Below are positions 25,517-35,060 of a stretch of 64,000 nucleotides of DNA, piece by piece. The DNA comes from Paracoccus sp. MKU1. GTDB lineage: Bacteria; Pseudomonadota; Alphaproteobacteria; Rhodobacterales; Rhodobacteraceae. The stretch's first letter is position 1; every line of letters begins with the position of its first letter. Made by a program: the position numbers and the translations under genes. The notes below the pieces were generated by a model, which made no database searches, was not told the origin of the DNA, and saw only the letters and a list, made by a program, of their open reading frames with translations. The stretch spans positions 1 through 64,000 of the forward strand of contig NZ_LLWQ01000215.1 in the NCBI RefSeq assembly GCF_001447385.1, in the 5' to 3' direction.

Positions 25517-26674
25517 ATGGCAGAGGATGAGTTGAGCGACCGCACCATCGCGGCAGCCCATGGCGTCGGCGGCCGCGACCGCTTCGGTGCCATCGTGCCG
25601 CCCATCTATCTCAGCACCAGCTATGCCTTTGCCGGTTTCGACCAGACGCGCGGCTATGATTATACCCGCGCCGGTAATCCCAGCCGCGACCTGCTGGCCG
25701 AGACGCTGGCCGGGCTGGAGCATGGCGCGGGCGCCGTCGTCACCTCGTCGGGCATGGCGGCGCTGGATCTGCTGCTGGCGCAGGTGCCGCCGGGCGGGCT
25801 GATCGTCGCGCCGCATGATTGCTATGGCGGCACGCAGCGGCTGCTGACGGCGCGGCGCGACCGCGGCGCCTTTCGGCTGGCGCTGGTCGATCCCGCCGAT
25901 CCGGCCGCCATGGGGGCCGCGCTGGCCGAGCGCCCGGCGCTTCTGCTGATCGAGACGCCCAGCAATCCGCTGATGCGGGTGACGGACATCGCCGCGCTGG
26001 CCGCGCAGGCGCACGGGGCCGGAGCCAGGGTGGCGGTGGACAACACCTTCCTGTCGCCGGCCTTGCAGCAGCCCCTGCTGCTTGGTGCGGATTTCGTGGT
26101 TCATTCCACCACCAAATATCTCAACGGCCATTCCGACGTGCTGGGCGGCGCGGTGGTTGCCGCGCGGGCCGAGGATGCCGGCGCGCTGGCGGAATGGGCG
26201 AACATCACCGGCAGCGTCGGTTCGCCCTTCGATGCCTTCCTGACCCTGCGCGGCATCCGCACGCTTTTCGCCCGTATCGAGCAGCAACAGGCCAGCGCCA
26301 TGGCGGTGGCCGAGTTCCTGCGCGGCCGGCCCGAGGTGGCGGCGGTGCATTATCCCGGCCTGCCCGGGCATCCCGGCCATGCCCTTGCCGCGCGCCAGCA
26401 GCGCGGTTTCGGCGCCATGCTGAGCTTCGAGCTGCGGGGCGGCCTGCCGGGCGTGCGCCGTTTCGTCGAGGCGGTGCGGGTCTTTACCCTGGCGGATTCG
26501 CTGGGTGGGGTGGAAAGCCTGATCGCCCATCCCGCGACCATGACCCATGTCAGCATGGGCGCCGAGGCGCGGCACCGCGCCGGGATCGGCGACGGGTTGC
26601 TGCGCCTTTCCGTCGGACTCGAGGATCGGCGCGACCTGCTCGATGGGCTTGGCGCCGGCCTGGCCGCCCTCTGA
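25517..26674 (+). CDS. Cys/Met metabolism PLP-dependent enzyme (cystathionine gamma-synthase/lyase-like)
   Basis: A 385-residue fold-type I PLP enzyme. YTRAGNPSRD and SSGMAALDLLL bind the cofactor phosphate, DNTFLSPALQQP carries the pyridine-binding Asp, and HSTTKYLNGHSD the Schiff-base Lys. LGGVESLIAHPATMTH near the C-terminus is diagnostic of the MetB/MetC/MetZ family. Which reaction (gamma-synthase, gamma-lyase or beta-lyase) cannot be decided from sequence alone. AGGAGG precedes the ATG. Confidence 0.9.
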   Translation: MAEDELSDRTIAAAHGVGGRDRFGAIVPPIYLSTSYAFAGFDQTRGYDYTRAGNPSRDLLAETLAGLEHGAGAVVTSSGMAALDLLLAQVPPGGLIVAPHDCYGGTQRLLTARRDRGAFRLALVDPADPAAMGAALAERPALLLIETPSNPLMRVTDIAALAAQAHGAGARVAVDNTFLSPALQQPLLLGADFVVHSTTKYLNGHSDVLGGAVVAARAEDAGALAEWANITGSVGSPFDAFLTLRGIRTLFARIEQQQASAMAVAEFLRGRPEVAAVHYPGLPGHPGHALAARQQRGFGAMLSFELRGGLPGVRRFVEAVRVFTLADSLGGVESLIAHPATMTHVSMGAEARHRAGIGDGLLRLSVGLEDRRDLLDGLGAGLAAL

Positions 26675-26677
26675 CCG

Positions 26678-27637
26678 CTATGGTGCCGCGGTTTTCCGCA
26701 CCGTCTCGCCGAAGGCGCGGCGATAGGCGCGCGCCAGCGTCGCGGGCGAGGAAAAGCCGGTGCGCGAGGCGATCTCGCCCAGAGTCAGCCTGGTCTCCAG
26801 CGCCAGCGCCCGGGCATGGGACAGCCGGATCTGCCGGTAATAGCCGCCGGCCGACAGCCCCAGATGGGCATGGAACAGCCGGTCCATGCTGCGCACCGAC
26901 AGCGCCGCGCGCTCGGCGATGCGGGGCAGGGGCAGGGGCTGCTCGGCGGTCTCGCGCATGGCGACGATGGCGCGTTGCAGCGAATGCGGCAGGGCGCTGT
27001 CGGTCATGCGGCTGGGCAATTGCCATTCCACCGGATCGGTGCTGCGCCCCATCACCCGGCCGAACATGTTCGCCACGTCGAAGCGCAGCGCCTCGCCCGC
27101 CTGCGCGCCGATCAGGTCCAGCGACCAGCTGAGCACGCTTTGCGCGCCGCCGCAGGTGACGATGTTGCCGTCCGCGACATAGGGGTCCGGCACCACGGTG
27201 ATCTCGGGGAAAGCCTCGGCCAGCGCCTCGCGCTCCATCCAGTGGATGGCGGCGCGGCGCCCGGCCAGCAGGCCCATGCGGGCCAGCAGCCACGCCCCGG
27301 TATCGAGGCCTCCCACCACCGGCAGCCCGCGCGCCTTGCGCAGCACCGCCTGCGCCGAGTCGCGCTGTAGATGGTCGCGCATGCCATAGCCCGAAACCAG
27401 GATCAGCGCATCCGTCGCCCCCACCCGCTCCAGCGGCAGATCGACCGAGATCGCCAGCCGCGAGGAACTGGTCACCGCCCCGCCGTCCAGCGAAGCGACC
27501 TGCCAGGAAAACAGCCGCCGCCCCGACAGGTCGCGCGCCGCCCGCAGGGGCTCGATGGCGCTGGCCAGCACCATGTTCGAAAATCCGTCGAACAGCAGGA
27601 AGGTCAGGTGGAGCGGCGATTTTGGCAGCATAAGCAA
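26678..27637 (-). CDS. cdhR: GlxA-type AraC regulator, probably CdhR-like carnitine regulator
   Basis: 319 residues: an N-terminal DJ-1/PfpI-like class I amidotransferase fold (about 8-190; ALILVSGYGMRDH, VGGLDTGAWLLA) that acts as ligand domain, and a C-terminal AraC double helix-turn-helix (about 220-315; LPRIAERAALSVRSMDRLF, LGEIASRTGFSSPATLARAYRRAF). In Pseudomonas aeruginosa CdhR of this type activates carnitine catabolism; here it is divergent from the carnitine genes by 80 bases. It converges with the PLP gene, leaving only 3 bases. Confidence 0.8.
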   Translation of the reverse strand: MLMLPKSPLHLTFLLFDGFSNMVLASAIEPLRAARDLSGRRLFSWQVASLDGGAVTSSSRLAISVDLPLERVGATDALILVSGYGMRDHLQRDSAQAVLRKARGLPVVGGLDTGAWLLARMGLLAGRRAAIHWMEREALAEAFPEITVVPDPYVADGNIVTCGGAQSVLSWSLDLIGAQAGEALRFDVANMFGRVMGRSTDPVEWQLPSRMTDSALPHSLQRAIVAMRETAEQPLPLPRIAERAALSVRSMDRLFHAHLGLSAGGYYRQIRLSHARALALETRLTLGEIASRTGFSSPATLARAYRRAFGETVRKTAAP

Positions 27638-27717
27638 ATATTATGGCTGAAAATGCACATCATGCCAGGGGAATTGCTGTCAGGCTGCGATGAAATCACA
27701 CATTGCCGGAGCCATGA

Positions 27718-28605
27718 ATGAACCGTGACGTCTTCATCACCTGCGCGGTGACCGGATCGGGACAAAGCCACCTGAAATCGGATCTGGTGCCGATCACGCC
27801 CAGGCAGATCGCCGAGGCCTGCATCGAGGCGGCGAATGCCGGCGCGGCCATCGCCCATGTGCATGTGCGCGACCCCGAGACCGGCGCGCCCTCGCGCGAC
27901 CCGGCGCTGTATCGCGAGGTGGTCGAGCGGGTGCGCTCCTCCGGCACGGATGTGGTGCTGAACCTGACGGCGGGCATGGGCGGCGACATCGTGCTGGGCT
28001 CGGCCGAGGCGCCGCTGCCGCTGTCGCCGCAATCCGACCTGATCGGCGCCAGCGAGCGGCTGGTGCATGTCGAGGAACTGCTGCCCGAGATCTGCACCCT
28101 CGATTGCGGCACGATGAACTTTGCCGAGGCCGATTACGTCATGACCAACACCCCCGGCACGCTGCGTGCCATGGCGGCGCGCATCAAGGCGGCGGGGGTG
28201 CGGCCCGAGATCGAGGTCTTCGACACCGGCCATCTGTGGCTGGCCAAGACGCTGGTGGAGGAGGGGCTGATCGACGATCCGGTGATGATCCAGCTGTGCA
28301 TGGGCATCCCCTATGGCGCGCCCGCCGATCCGAACAGCCTGATGGCGATGGTGAACAACATCCCGCCCGGCTGGGTCTATTCCATGTTCTCGATCGGGCG
28401 GATGCAGCTTCCCTATGTCGCGCAGGCGGCGCTGGCCGGCGGCAATGTGCGCGTGGGGCTGGAAGACAACATCTGGCTCGACAAGGGCGTGCTGGCCCGC
28501 AACGGTGATCTGGTCGAGCGGGCGGCGACGATCCTGAACGCGATGGGATGCCGCATCCTCGGCCCGCAGGAGGTGCGCGACAAGCTGAAGCTGACCCGGC
28601 GCTGA
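27718..28605 (+). CDS. cdhC: Beta-keto acid cleavage enzyme (3-dehydrocarnitine cleavage, CdhC-like)
   Basis: A 295-residue DUF849/BKACE TIM-barrel protein. Zn-binding His residues are in AHVHVRD and a further metal site residue in the C-terminal barrel; [12 protein letters not shown] and VRVGLEDN are family motifs. BKACEs condense a beta-keto acid with acetyl-CoA; the CdhC branch splits 3-dehydrocarnitine to betainyl-CoA and acetoacetate. The carnitine dehydrogenase two genes downstream supports this substrate. GGAG six bases before ATG 27718. Confidence 0.87.
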   Translation: MNRDVFITCAVTGSGQSHLKSDLVPITPRQIAEACIEAANAGAAIAHVHVRDPETGAPSRDPALYREVVERVRSSGTDVVLNLTAGMGGDIVLGSAEAPLPLSPQSDLIGASERLVHVEELLPEICTLDCGTMNFAEADYVMTNTPGTLRAMAARIKAAGVRPEIEVFDTGHLWLAKTLVEEGLIDDPVMIQLCMGIPYGAPADPNSLMAMVNNIPPGWVYSMFSIGRMQLPYVAQAALAGGNVRVGLEDNIWLDKGVLARNGDLVERAATILNAMGCRILGPQEVRDKLKLTRR

Positions 28606-28647
28606 GCCGCAGGCCGAACCGATCCATAAACAGACAGGGGGTCCATC

Positions 28648-30207
28648 ATGAGTTTCAATCTGACGAGGCAGGGACTGACAAGGCGGGGGCTGCTGGCCGG
28701 TGCGGCGGGCATGGCGGCGGCGGGGCTGATCCTGCCGCGCGGCGCGCGGGCGCAAGAGGCCAGGCGCGGCGGCAGGCTGCGCATCGGCCATCTGGGCGGG
28801 GCGACCTCGGACACGCTGGACCCGGCGACCTATGCCGCGGGCCCGGTGGTGACGGCGATGCTGGCGGTCTGCAACAACCTGGTCGAGATCGACGCCAAGG
28901 GCCAGGCCGTGCCCGAACTGGCCGAGTTCGAGCCCGATGCCGAGGCCCGGGTCTGGACCTTCCGGCTGCGCGACGGGGCCACCTTCTCGGACGGGCGCAA
29001 AGTCACGGCCAGGGACGTGATCGCCTCCTTCGACCATCATCGCGGCGCCGATACCAAGTCCGGCGCCAAGGGCTCGCTGGAGCAGGTCAAGGAGATCCGC
29101 GCCGATGGCGACAATGTCGTGGTCTTCGAACTGACCTCGGGCAATGCCGATTTCGCCTATCTGACCTCGGACTACCATTTCGTCATCATGCCGGCGAAAG
29201 AGGACGGCACGCTGGACTGGCAGTCGGGCCTGGGCACCGGCGGCTATGTGCTGGAGAATTTCGAGCCCGGCGTGCGCATCACGCTCAAGCGCCGCGACGA
29301 TTACTGGAAGCCCGACCGCGCCTGGTTCGACGAGGCGGTGCTGCTGACCATCAACGACGCCACCGCCCGGCAGAACGCGCTGATGACCGGCGAGGTCGAT
29401 GTCATCAACTCGCCCGACCTGGCCACCCTGCACCTGTTGCAGCGCCGTCCGGGCCTGCAACTGGTCGAGGTGACGGGCACCGCGCATTACACCATGCCGA
29501 TGTTCTGCGACCAGGCGCCTTTTACCGATCCGAACCTGCGGCTGGCGCTGAAATACGCCATCGACCGGCAGGAGGTGCTGGACAAGGTGCTGCGCGGCCA
29601 TGGCCAGATCGCCAATGACAGCCCGATCGCGCCGGCGAACCGCTTCTTTGCCGCCGATCTGCCGCAGCGGGCCTATGACCCGGACAAGGCGAAGCACTAC
29701 CTGAAGCAGGCCGGCATGGAGGGGCTGAAGGTCGAGATTTCCGCCTCGGACGCGGCTTCGGTCGGGGCGCTCGACATGGTGCAGCTGTTCCAGCAATCGG
29801 CCAAGGCGGCCGGGATCGACCTGACCGTCAAGCGCGAGCCGGACGACGGCTATTGGTCCAATGTCTGGCTGAAGAAGCCCTTCTGCGTCAGCTACTGGAA
29901 CGGCCGCCCGACCGAGGACGACATGTTCAGCCTGGTCTATGCCCGGGGCGCCGAGTGGAACGAGAGCCACTGGGACAACGAACGCTTCAACGAGTTGCTG
30001 CTGAAGGCGCGGGCCGAGCTGGACGACAGCCTGCGCGCCGAGATGTATCGCGAGATGCAGGGGCTGGTTTCCGAGGACGGCGGCACGATCATCCCCATTT
30101 TCGTGAACTATATCGACGTGGCCAATGACAAGGTGGCGCATGGCGAGGTGGCGTCGAACCGCTTCCTCGACGGCTGGAAGATCGTGGAACGGTGGTGGCA
30201 GGCATGA
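28648..30207 (+). CDS. Oligopeptide-type (family 5) ABC binding protein, Tat signal
   Basis: A 519-residue solute-binding protein with a twin-arginine signal (LTRRGLLAGAAGMAAAGLILPRG split at the h-region), so it is probably exported folded. FRLRDGATFSDGRKVTARDV and PNLRLALKYAIDRQEVL are standard SBP_bac_5 motifs. It lies between cdhC and the carnitine dehydrogenase fusion, with matching permease and ATPase genes downstream, so the ligand is likely carnitine, an acylcarnitine or a related betaine rather than peptides. Confidence 0.88.
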   Translation: MSFNLTRQGLTRRGLLAGAAGMAAAGLILPRGARAQEARRGGRLRIGHLGGATSDTLDPATYAAGPVVTAMLAVCNNLVEIDAKGQAVPELAEFEPDAEARVWTFRLRDGATFSDGRKVTARDVIASFDHHRGADTKSGAKGSLEQVKEIRADGDNVVVFELTSGNADFAYLTSDYHFVIMPAKEDGTLDWQSGLGTGGYVLENFEPGVRITLKRRDDYWKPDRAWFDEAVLLTINDATARQNALMTGEVDVINSPDLATLHLLQRRPGLQLVEVTGTAHYTMPMFCDQAPFTDPNLRLALKYAIDRQEVLDKVLRGHGQIANDSPIAPANRFFAADLPQRAYDPDKAKHYLKQAGMEGLKVEISASDAASVGALDMVQLFQQSAKAAGIDLTVKREPDDGYWSNVWLKKPFCVSYWNGRPTEDDMFSLVYARGAEWNESHWDNERFNELLLKARAELDDSLRAEMYREMQGLVSEDGGTIIPIFVNYIDVANDKVAHGEVASNRFLDGWKIVERWWQA

Positions 30208-31658
30208 AGATCGCGGCAATCGGCGGCGGGGTCATCGGCGGCGGCTGGATCGCCCGCTTCATCCTCTCGGGGCATGACGTGGCGGTCTACGACCCGCATG
30301 CCGAGGCGCAGCGCATCGTCGGCGAGGTGCTGGCGAACGCCACCCGCGCCTGGGAAAAACTGTTCCAGGCGCCGCTGCCCCGGCCGGGGCGCATCCTCTG
30401 GGCCGGCTCGCTGGCCGAGGCGGTTCGGGACGCCGACTATATCCAGGAAAGCGTGCCCGAGCGGCTGGAGCTGAAGCACCGCATCATCGCCGAGATCGAG
30501 GCCGCCGCGCCCGAGACGGCGCTGATCGGCTCCTCGACCTCGGGCTTCAAGCCCTCCGAGCTGCGGCAGGGGGCGCGGCATCCCGGCCGCATCCTCGTCG
30601 CCCATCCGTTCAACCCGGTCTACCTTTTGCCGGTGGTCGAGGTCGTGGGCGGCGGCGAGGCGGCCGGGCGCGCCTGCGAGATCCTGACCGAAATCGGCAT
30701 GAAGCCGGTCCGGATCGCGCGCGAGATCGACGCCCATATCGGCGACCGCCTGCTGGAAGCCGTCTGGCGCGAGGCGCTGTGGCTGGTGCATGACGGCATC
30801 GCCACCACCGAGGAAATCGACGACATCATCCGCTTCGGCTTCGGCCTGCGTTGGGCGCAGATGGGCCTGTTCGAGACCTATCGCATCGCCGGCGGCGAGG
30901 CCGGGATGCGGCATTTCCTGGGCCAGTTCGGCCCGGCGCTGAAATGGCCCTGGACCAAGCTGATGGACGTGCCTGAGCTGGATGAGGCGCTGATCGACCG
31001 CATCGCCGGCCAGTCCGACGCGCAGTCGGGCCGGCACTCGATCCGCGAGCTGGAGCGGATCCGCGACGACAACCTGGTCGGCATCTTCCAGGCGCTGAAG
31101 GCGAACGACTGGGGCGTCGGCCAGACCGTGCGCGCGCAGGAGGACGGCTTCTATGCCCGCGCGCCCGTGCGGGCCGAGGGCTATCCGCTGCGTATCCATC
31201 AGGCCCGCGTGACCGGCGGCTGGGTCGATTACAACGGCCACATGACCGAGTTCCGCTATCTCCAGGTGCTGGGCGATGCGACCGACGCCTTCGTGATCCA
31301 TATCGGGCTGGATGCCGATTACCGGGCGCAGGGCCGCTCGGCCTATACGGTCGAGAGCCATATCCGCCATCTGGCCGAGGTGAGGGCGGGCGAGCTTTTG
31401 ACCGTCGAGACCCGGCTACTGGGCCATGACGCGAAACGCTTCCGCCTGCATCACGCCATCCTGCGCGAGGACGGTAGCGAGGTCGCGACCGGCGAGCATA
31501 TGCTTCTGCATGTCGATACCGGCGAGGGCCGCGCCATCCCGATGCCGCCGGCGCTGCTGGAGGCGCTGGACCGGGTGGCGGCGCAGGACCGCGTGCCGCA
31601 TCCCGACCATGCCGGCGCCGGCATCCGCCCGGTCCGCCAGAAGGAGGCCACCGCATGA
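30204..31658 (+). CDS. cdhA: L-carnitine dehydrogenase fused to a betainyl-CoA thioesterase-like domain
   Basis: 484 residues from the ATG overlapping the preceding stop. Residues about 1-185 form a 3-hydroxyacyl-CoA dehydrogenase-type Rossmann domain (GGGVIGGGW, STSGFKPSEL, HPFNPVYLLPVVE), about 186-280 the helical dimer domain, and about 325-460 a hot-dog thioesterase (DYNGHMTEFRYL). Carnitine 3-dehydrogenases and betainyl-CoA thioesterases are separate or fused proteins in other bacteria. The fusion would make 3-dehydrocarnitine and, after CdhC, release glycine betaine from betainyl-CoA. Confidence 0.87.
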   Translation: MKIAAIGGGVIGGGWIARFILSGHDVAVYDPHAEAQRIVGEVLANATRAWEKLFQAPLPRPGRILWAGSLAEAVRDADYIQESVPERLELKHRIIAEIEAAAPETALIGSSTSGFKPSELRQGARHPGRILVAHPFNPVYLLPVVEVVGGGEAAGRACEILTEIGMKPVRIAREIDAHIGDRLLEAVWREALWLVHDGIATTEEIDDIIRFGFGLRWAQMGLFETYRIAGGEAGMRHFLGQFGPALKWPWTKLMDVPELDEALIDRIAGQSDAQSGRHSIRELERIRDDNLVGIFQALKANDWGVGQTVRAQEDGFYARAPVRAEGYPLRIHQARVTGGWVDYNGHMTEFRYLQVLGDATDAFVIHIGLDADYRAQGRSAYTVESHIRHLAEVRAGELLTVETRLLGHDAKRFRLHHAILREDGSEVATGEHMLLHVDTGEGRAIPMPPALLEALDRVAAQDRVPHPDHAGAGIRPVRQKEATA

Positions 31659-32632
31659 GCGCCGCCGAGGCCCGGCGGCGGCCCATCCTGCGGATGATCG
31701 CGGGCCGGCTGGGCATCGGGGTCTTTACGCTGTTCGTCATCTCGGTGCTGATCTTCCTGGCCGTCAGCCTGCTGCCCGGCGACATCGCCCAGCAGGTGCT
31801 GGGCCAGTCCGCCACGCCCGAGACCGTCGCGGCCTTCCGGCGCGAGCTTGGCCTCGACCAACCCTTGGCCTGGCGCTATCTCGACTGGGTCGGCGGGGTG
31901 TTGTCGGGCGATTTCGGGCGCTCGCTGGCCAATGGCCGGCCGGTGGCGGACCTGCTGGCCGCGCGCCTGGGCAACACCATGTTCCTGGCCGCCTATGCGG
32001 CGGTGATCGCGGTGCCGCTGGCGGTGGGGCTGGGCCTGCTCGCCGCCCTGTGGCGCGGCAGCTGGTTCGACCGCATCGCCAATGTGGCGACGCTGTCGGC
32101 GATCTCGTTTCCGGAATTCTTCATCGCCTATATCCTGATGTTCTGGCTGTCGGTCAGGATGGGCTGGTTCCCCTCGATCGCCGATCCCGGGGCCTCGCCG
32201 CGGCTGGCCGAGATGCTGGGCCGCGCCTTCCTGCCGGCGATCACGCTGGTCCTGGTGGTGACCGCGCATATGATGCGGATGACGCGGGCGGCGGTCGTCA
32301 ACGTGCTGGGCGCGCCCTATGTCACCATGGCGCGGCTGAAGGGCGTGTCGCGCTGGCGCGTGGTCACCCGCCACGCCCTGCCGAACGCGCTGGCGCCCAT
32401 CGTCAACGTGGTGGCGCTGAACGTGGCCTGGCTGATCACCGGCGTCGTCATCGTCGAGGTGGTCTTCGTCTATCCCGGCCTCGGCCAGCTGATGGTGGAC
32501 AGCGTCACCAACCGCGACATTCCGGTGGTGCAGGCCTGCGCGCTGATCTTCGCGGCGGTCTATATCCTGCTGAACCTGCTGGCCGACGTTCTGGCGATCG
32601 CCACGAACCCGCGCCTGCTGCATCCGAGGTAA
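31655..32632 (+). CDS. DppB/OppB-like ABC permease
   Basis: A 325-residue membrane protein with the first-helix region VISVLIFLAVSLLPGD and the EAA loop MARLKGVSRWRVVTRHALPNAL typical of OppB/DppB. It overlaps the dehydrogenase-thioesterase stop by 4 bases, which ties the transporter to the carnitine enzymes. Confidence 0.92.
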   Translation: MSAAEARRRPILRMIAGRLGIGVFTLFVISVLIFLAVSLLPGDIAQQVLGQSATPETVAAFRRELGLDQPLAWRYLDWVGGVLSGDFGRSLANGRPVADLLAARLGNTMFLAAYAAVIAVPLAVGLGLLAALWRGSWFDRIANVATLSAISFPEFFIAYILMFWLSVRMGWFPSIADPGASPRLAEMLGRAFLPAITLVLVVTAHMMRMTRAAVVNVLGAPYVTMARLKGVSRWRVVTRHALPNALAPIVNVVALNVAWLITGVVIVEVVFVYPGLGQLMVDSVTNRDIPVVQACALIFAAVYILLNLLADVLAIATNPRLLHPR

Positions 32633-32636
32633 GCCG

Positions 32637-33455
32637 ATGATGCGGATGCTGAAAACCATGCCGCCGACCGCGATCCTGGGGGTTCTGGTCATCGCCGCCT
32701 ATGCCGTGATCGCGCTGTTCGCGCCGCTGCTGGCCCCCCATGCCGAGGCGCAGATCGTCGGCGCCCAGTTCGAGCCGTGGAGCGCCGCCTATCCCCTTGG
32801 CACCGACACGCTGGGCCGGGACATGCTGTCGCGGCTGATCTGGGGCGCGCGCAATACCGTGGGCGTGGCGCTGGTCACCACGGCGCTGGCCTTCGGCATC
32901 GGCGCCATCGCCGGGCTGCTGGCCGCGGCGCTTGGCGGCTGGGCCGATCTGGCGCTGTCGCGGCTGGTCGATGTGCTGATGGCGGTGCCGGCGCTGATCC
33001 TGACGCTGCTGGCCTTGTCGGCGCTGGGGCCGGGGGTGGCGAACCTGGTCGTCGTGGTGGCGATCCTCGATTCCACCCGGGTCTTTCGCCTGGCCCGGGC
33101 CACGGCGATGAACGTCATGGTGATGGACTATGTCGAGGCGGCGCAGCTGCGCGGCGAGGGCACCTGGTGGATCATCAGCCGCGAGGTGCTGCCGAACATC
33201 TCGGCGCCGCTGATCGCCGAGTTCGGGCTGCGCTTCTGCTTCGTGTTCCTGACCATCTCGGCGCTCAGCTTCCTGGGCCTCGGCCTGCCGCCGCCGATGG
33301 CGGACTGGGGCGCGATGGTGCGCGACAACGCGGCGCTGATCACCTTTGGCGACATCACGCCGCTGCTGCCCGCCGCCTGCATCGCGGTGCTGACGGTCTC
33401 GGTCAATTTCGTGGTGGACTGGATGCTGCACCGCGCCTCGGGTCTGAAGGACTGA
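32637..33455 (+). CDS. DppC/OppC-like ABC permease
   Basis: A 272-residue partner permease with PLGTDTLGRDMLSRLIWGAR, the DppC hallmark, and the EAA loop DYVEAAQLRGEGTWWI. Starts 4 bases after the previous stop. Confidence 0.92.
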   Translation: MMRMLKTMPPTAILGVLVIAAYAVIALFAPLLAPHAEAQIVGAQFEPWSAAYPLGTDTLGRDMLSRLIWGARNTVGVALVTTALAFGIGAIAGLLAAALGGWADLALSRLVDVLMAVPALILTLLALSALGPGVANLVVVVAILDSTRVFRLARATAMNVMVMDYVEAAQLRGEGTWWIISREVLPNISAPLIAEFGLRFCFVFLTISALSFLGLGLPPPMADWGAMVRDNAALITFGDITPLLPAACIAVLTVSVNFVVDWMLHRASGLKD

Positions 33456-33458
33456 ACC

Positions 33459-35060
33459 ATGTTGCTGAACATCGAAAAACTGAAGATCGAGGCGCGGGGC
33501 GAGGAAGGCTGGACCCCGATCCTGCACGGCGTGGACCTGCAAGTGGCCAAGGGCGAGGTCGTCGGGCTGATCGGCGAATCCGGGGCCGGGAAGTCCACGC
33601 TGGGCCTTGCGGCGCTGGGTTTCGCGCAGGGCGGGCTGCGTTTCGCCGGCGGGCGGGTGATCTTCGACGGCACCGACCTGCTGCAATTGCCCGAGCGCCA
33701 GCGCCGCGCCTTTCGCGGCCGCCGCGTCGCCTATGTCGCGCAATCGGCGGCGGCAAGCTTCAACCCGGCATGGCGGCTTCTGGACCAGTTCTGCGAGGGG
33801 CCGGCGATCCATCACACGGCGGGCCGCGCCGAATCCGAAGCTTTCGCGCGCCAGCTTTATGCCGCTATGCACCTGCCCGACCCGGAGAACTTCGGCCTGC
33901 GCTTTCCGCATCAGGTCTCGGGCGGGCAATTGCAGCGGGCCATGGTCGCCATGGCCATGGCCTGCAAGCCCGACCTGATCGTCTTTGACGAGCCGACGAC
34001 GGCGCTGGACGTGACCACGCAGATCGGCGTGCTGGCGGCGATCCGGCAGGCGGTCGAGACTACCGGCACGGCGGCGATCTATATCACCCACGACCTGGCC
34101 GTGGTCGCCCAGATGGCCGACCGCATCAAGGTCATGCGCCACGGCCGCGAGGTCGAGGATGCGCCGACCCGCCGGATGATCGAGGCGCCGGCGCAGGACT
34201 ACACCCGCTCGCTCTGGGCGGTGCGCGAGTTCCGCCGGCCGCCGCGCGCCCTGCCGCAGGCCAGCGCGCCGACGATCAGCATCCGCGGGGTGACGGCGGG
34301 CTATTCCGCGCTGGACGTGCTCAGCGAGGTCAGCTTCGACATTCCGCGCGGCGCCACCGTGGCGGTGGTGGGCGAATCCGGCTCGGGCAAGTCCACCACG
34401 GCGCGGGCGATCACCGGGCTTCTGCCGCCGCGCGCCGGCCATGTCGCGCTGAACGGCACGCCCCTGCCGCCGCGCCTGGCGCAGCGCACGCTGGAACAGA
34501 AGCGGGCGGTGCAGATGATCTATCAGATGGCCGACACGGCGCTGAACCCGCGCCAGACCATCCGGCAGATCCTGTCGCGACCCCTGCAATTCTACCTGGG
34601 CCTGACCGGCCGCGCGCGCGAGACGCGGCTCAACGAGCTGATGGAGCAGATCGAGCTGGAACCGGCGCGCTTCCTCGACCGCCTGCCGGGCGAGCTGTCG
34701 GGCGGGCAGAAGCAGCGCATCGGCATCGCCCGCGCGCTGGCCGCCGATCCCGAATTCATCATCTGCGACGAGGTGACCAGCGCGCTGGACCAGCTGGTGG
34801 CCGAGGGCATCCTGCGGCTGCTCAGCAAGGTGCAGGACGAAACCGGCGTCAGCTACATGTTCATCACCCATGACATCGCCACCGTCCGCGCCATCGCCGA
34901 CGAGGTGGTGGTGATGAAGGGCGGACGGGTCATGGACAAGGGTTTGAGGTCTGAGGTGCTGGACCCGCCGCGCCATGCCTATACCCGCGAATTGCTGGCC
35001 TCGGTGCCGCAGATGGACCCGGACTGGCTGACGCGTCGGATTGCCGAGGGTGCGGCATGA
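33459..35060 (+). CDS. Double-domain oligopeptide-type ABC ATPase (DppD-DppF fusion)
   Basis: 533 residues with two complete ATPases: Walker A GESGAGKST and GESGSGKST, signatures SGGQLQRAM and LSGGQKQRI, Walker B LIVFDEPTTALD and FIICDEVTSALD. It replaces separate DppD and DppF subunits. The second Walker B has Asp-Glu-Val in place of Asp-Glu-Pro, a usual variation. Overlaps the following esterase gene by 4 bases. Confidence 0.93.
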   Translation: MLLNIEKLKIEARGEEGWTPILHGVDLQVAKGEVVGLIGESGAGKSTLGLAALGFAQGGLRFAGGRVIFDGTDLLQLPERQRRAFRGRRVAYVAQSAAASFNPAWRLLDQFCEGPAIHHTAGRAESEAFARQLYAAMHLPDPENFGLRFPHQVSGGQLQRAMVAMAMACKPDLIVFDEPTTALDVTTQIGVLAAIRQAVETTGTAAIYITHDLAVVAQMADRIKVMRHGREVEDAPTRRMIEAPAQDYTRSLWAVREFRRPPRALPQASAPTISIRGVTAGYSALDVLSEVSFDIPRGATVAVVGESGSGKSTTARAITGLLPPRAGHVALNGTPLPPRLAQRTLEQKRAVQMIYQMADTALNPRQTIRQILSRPLQFYLGLTGRARETRLNELMEQIELEPARFLDRLPGELSGGQKQRIGIARALAADPEFIICDEVTSALDQLVAEGILRLLSKVQDETGVSYMFITHDIATVRAIADEVVVMKGGRVMDKGLRSEVLDPPRHAYTRELLASVPQMDPDWLTRRIAEGAA

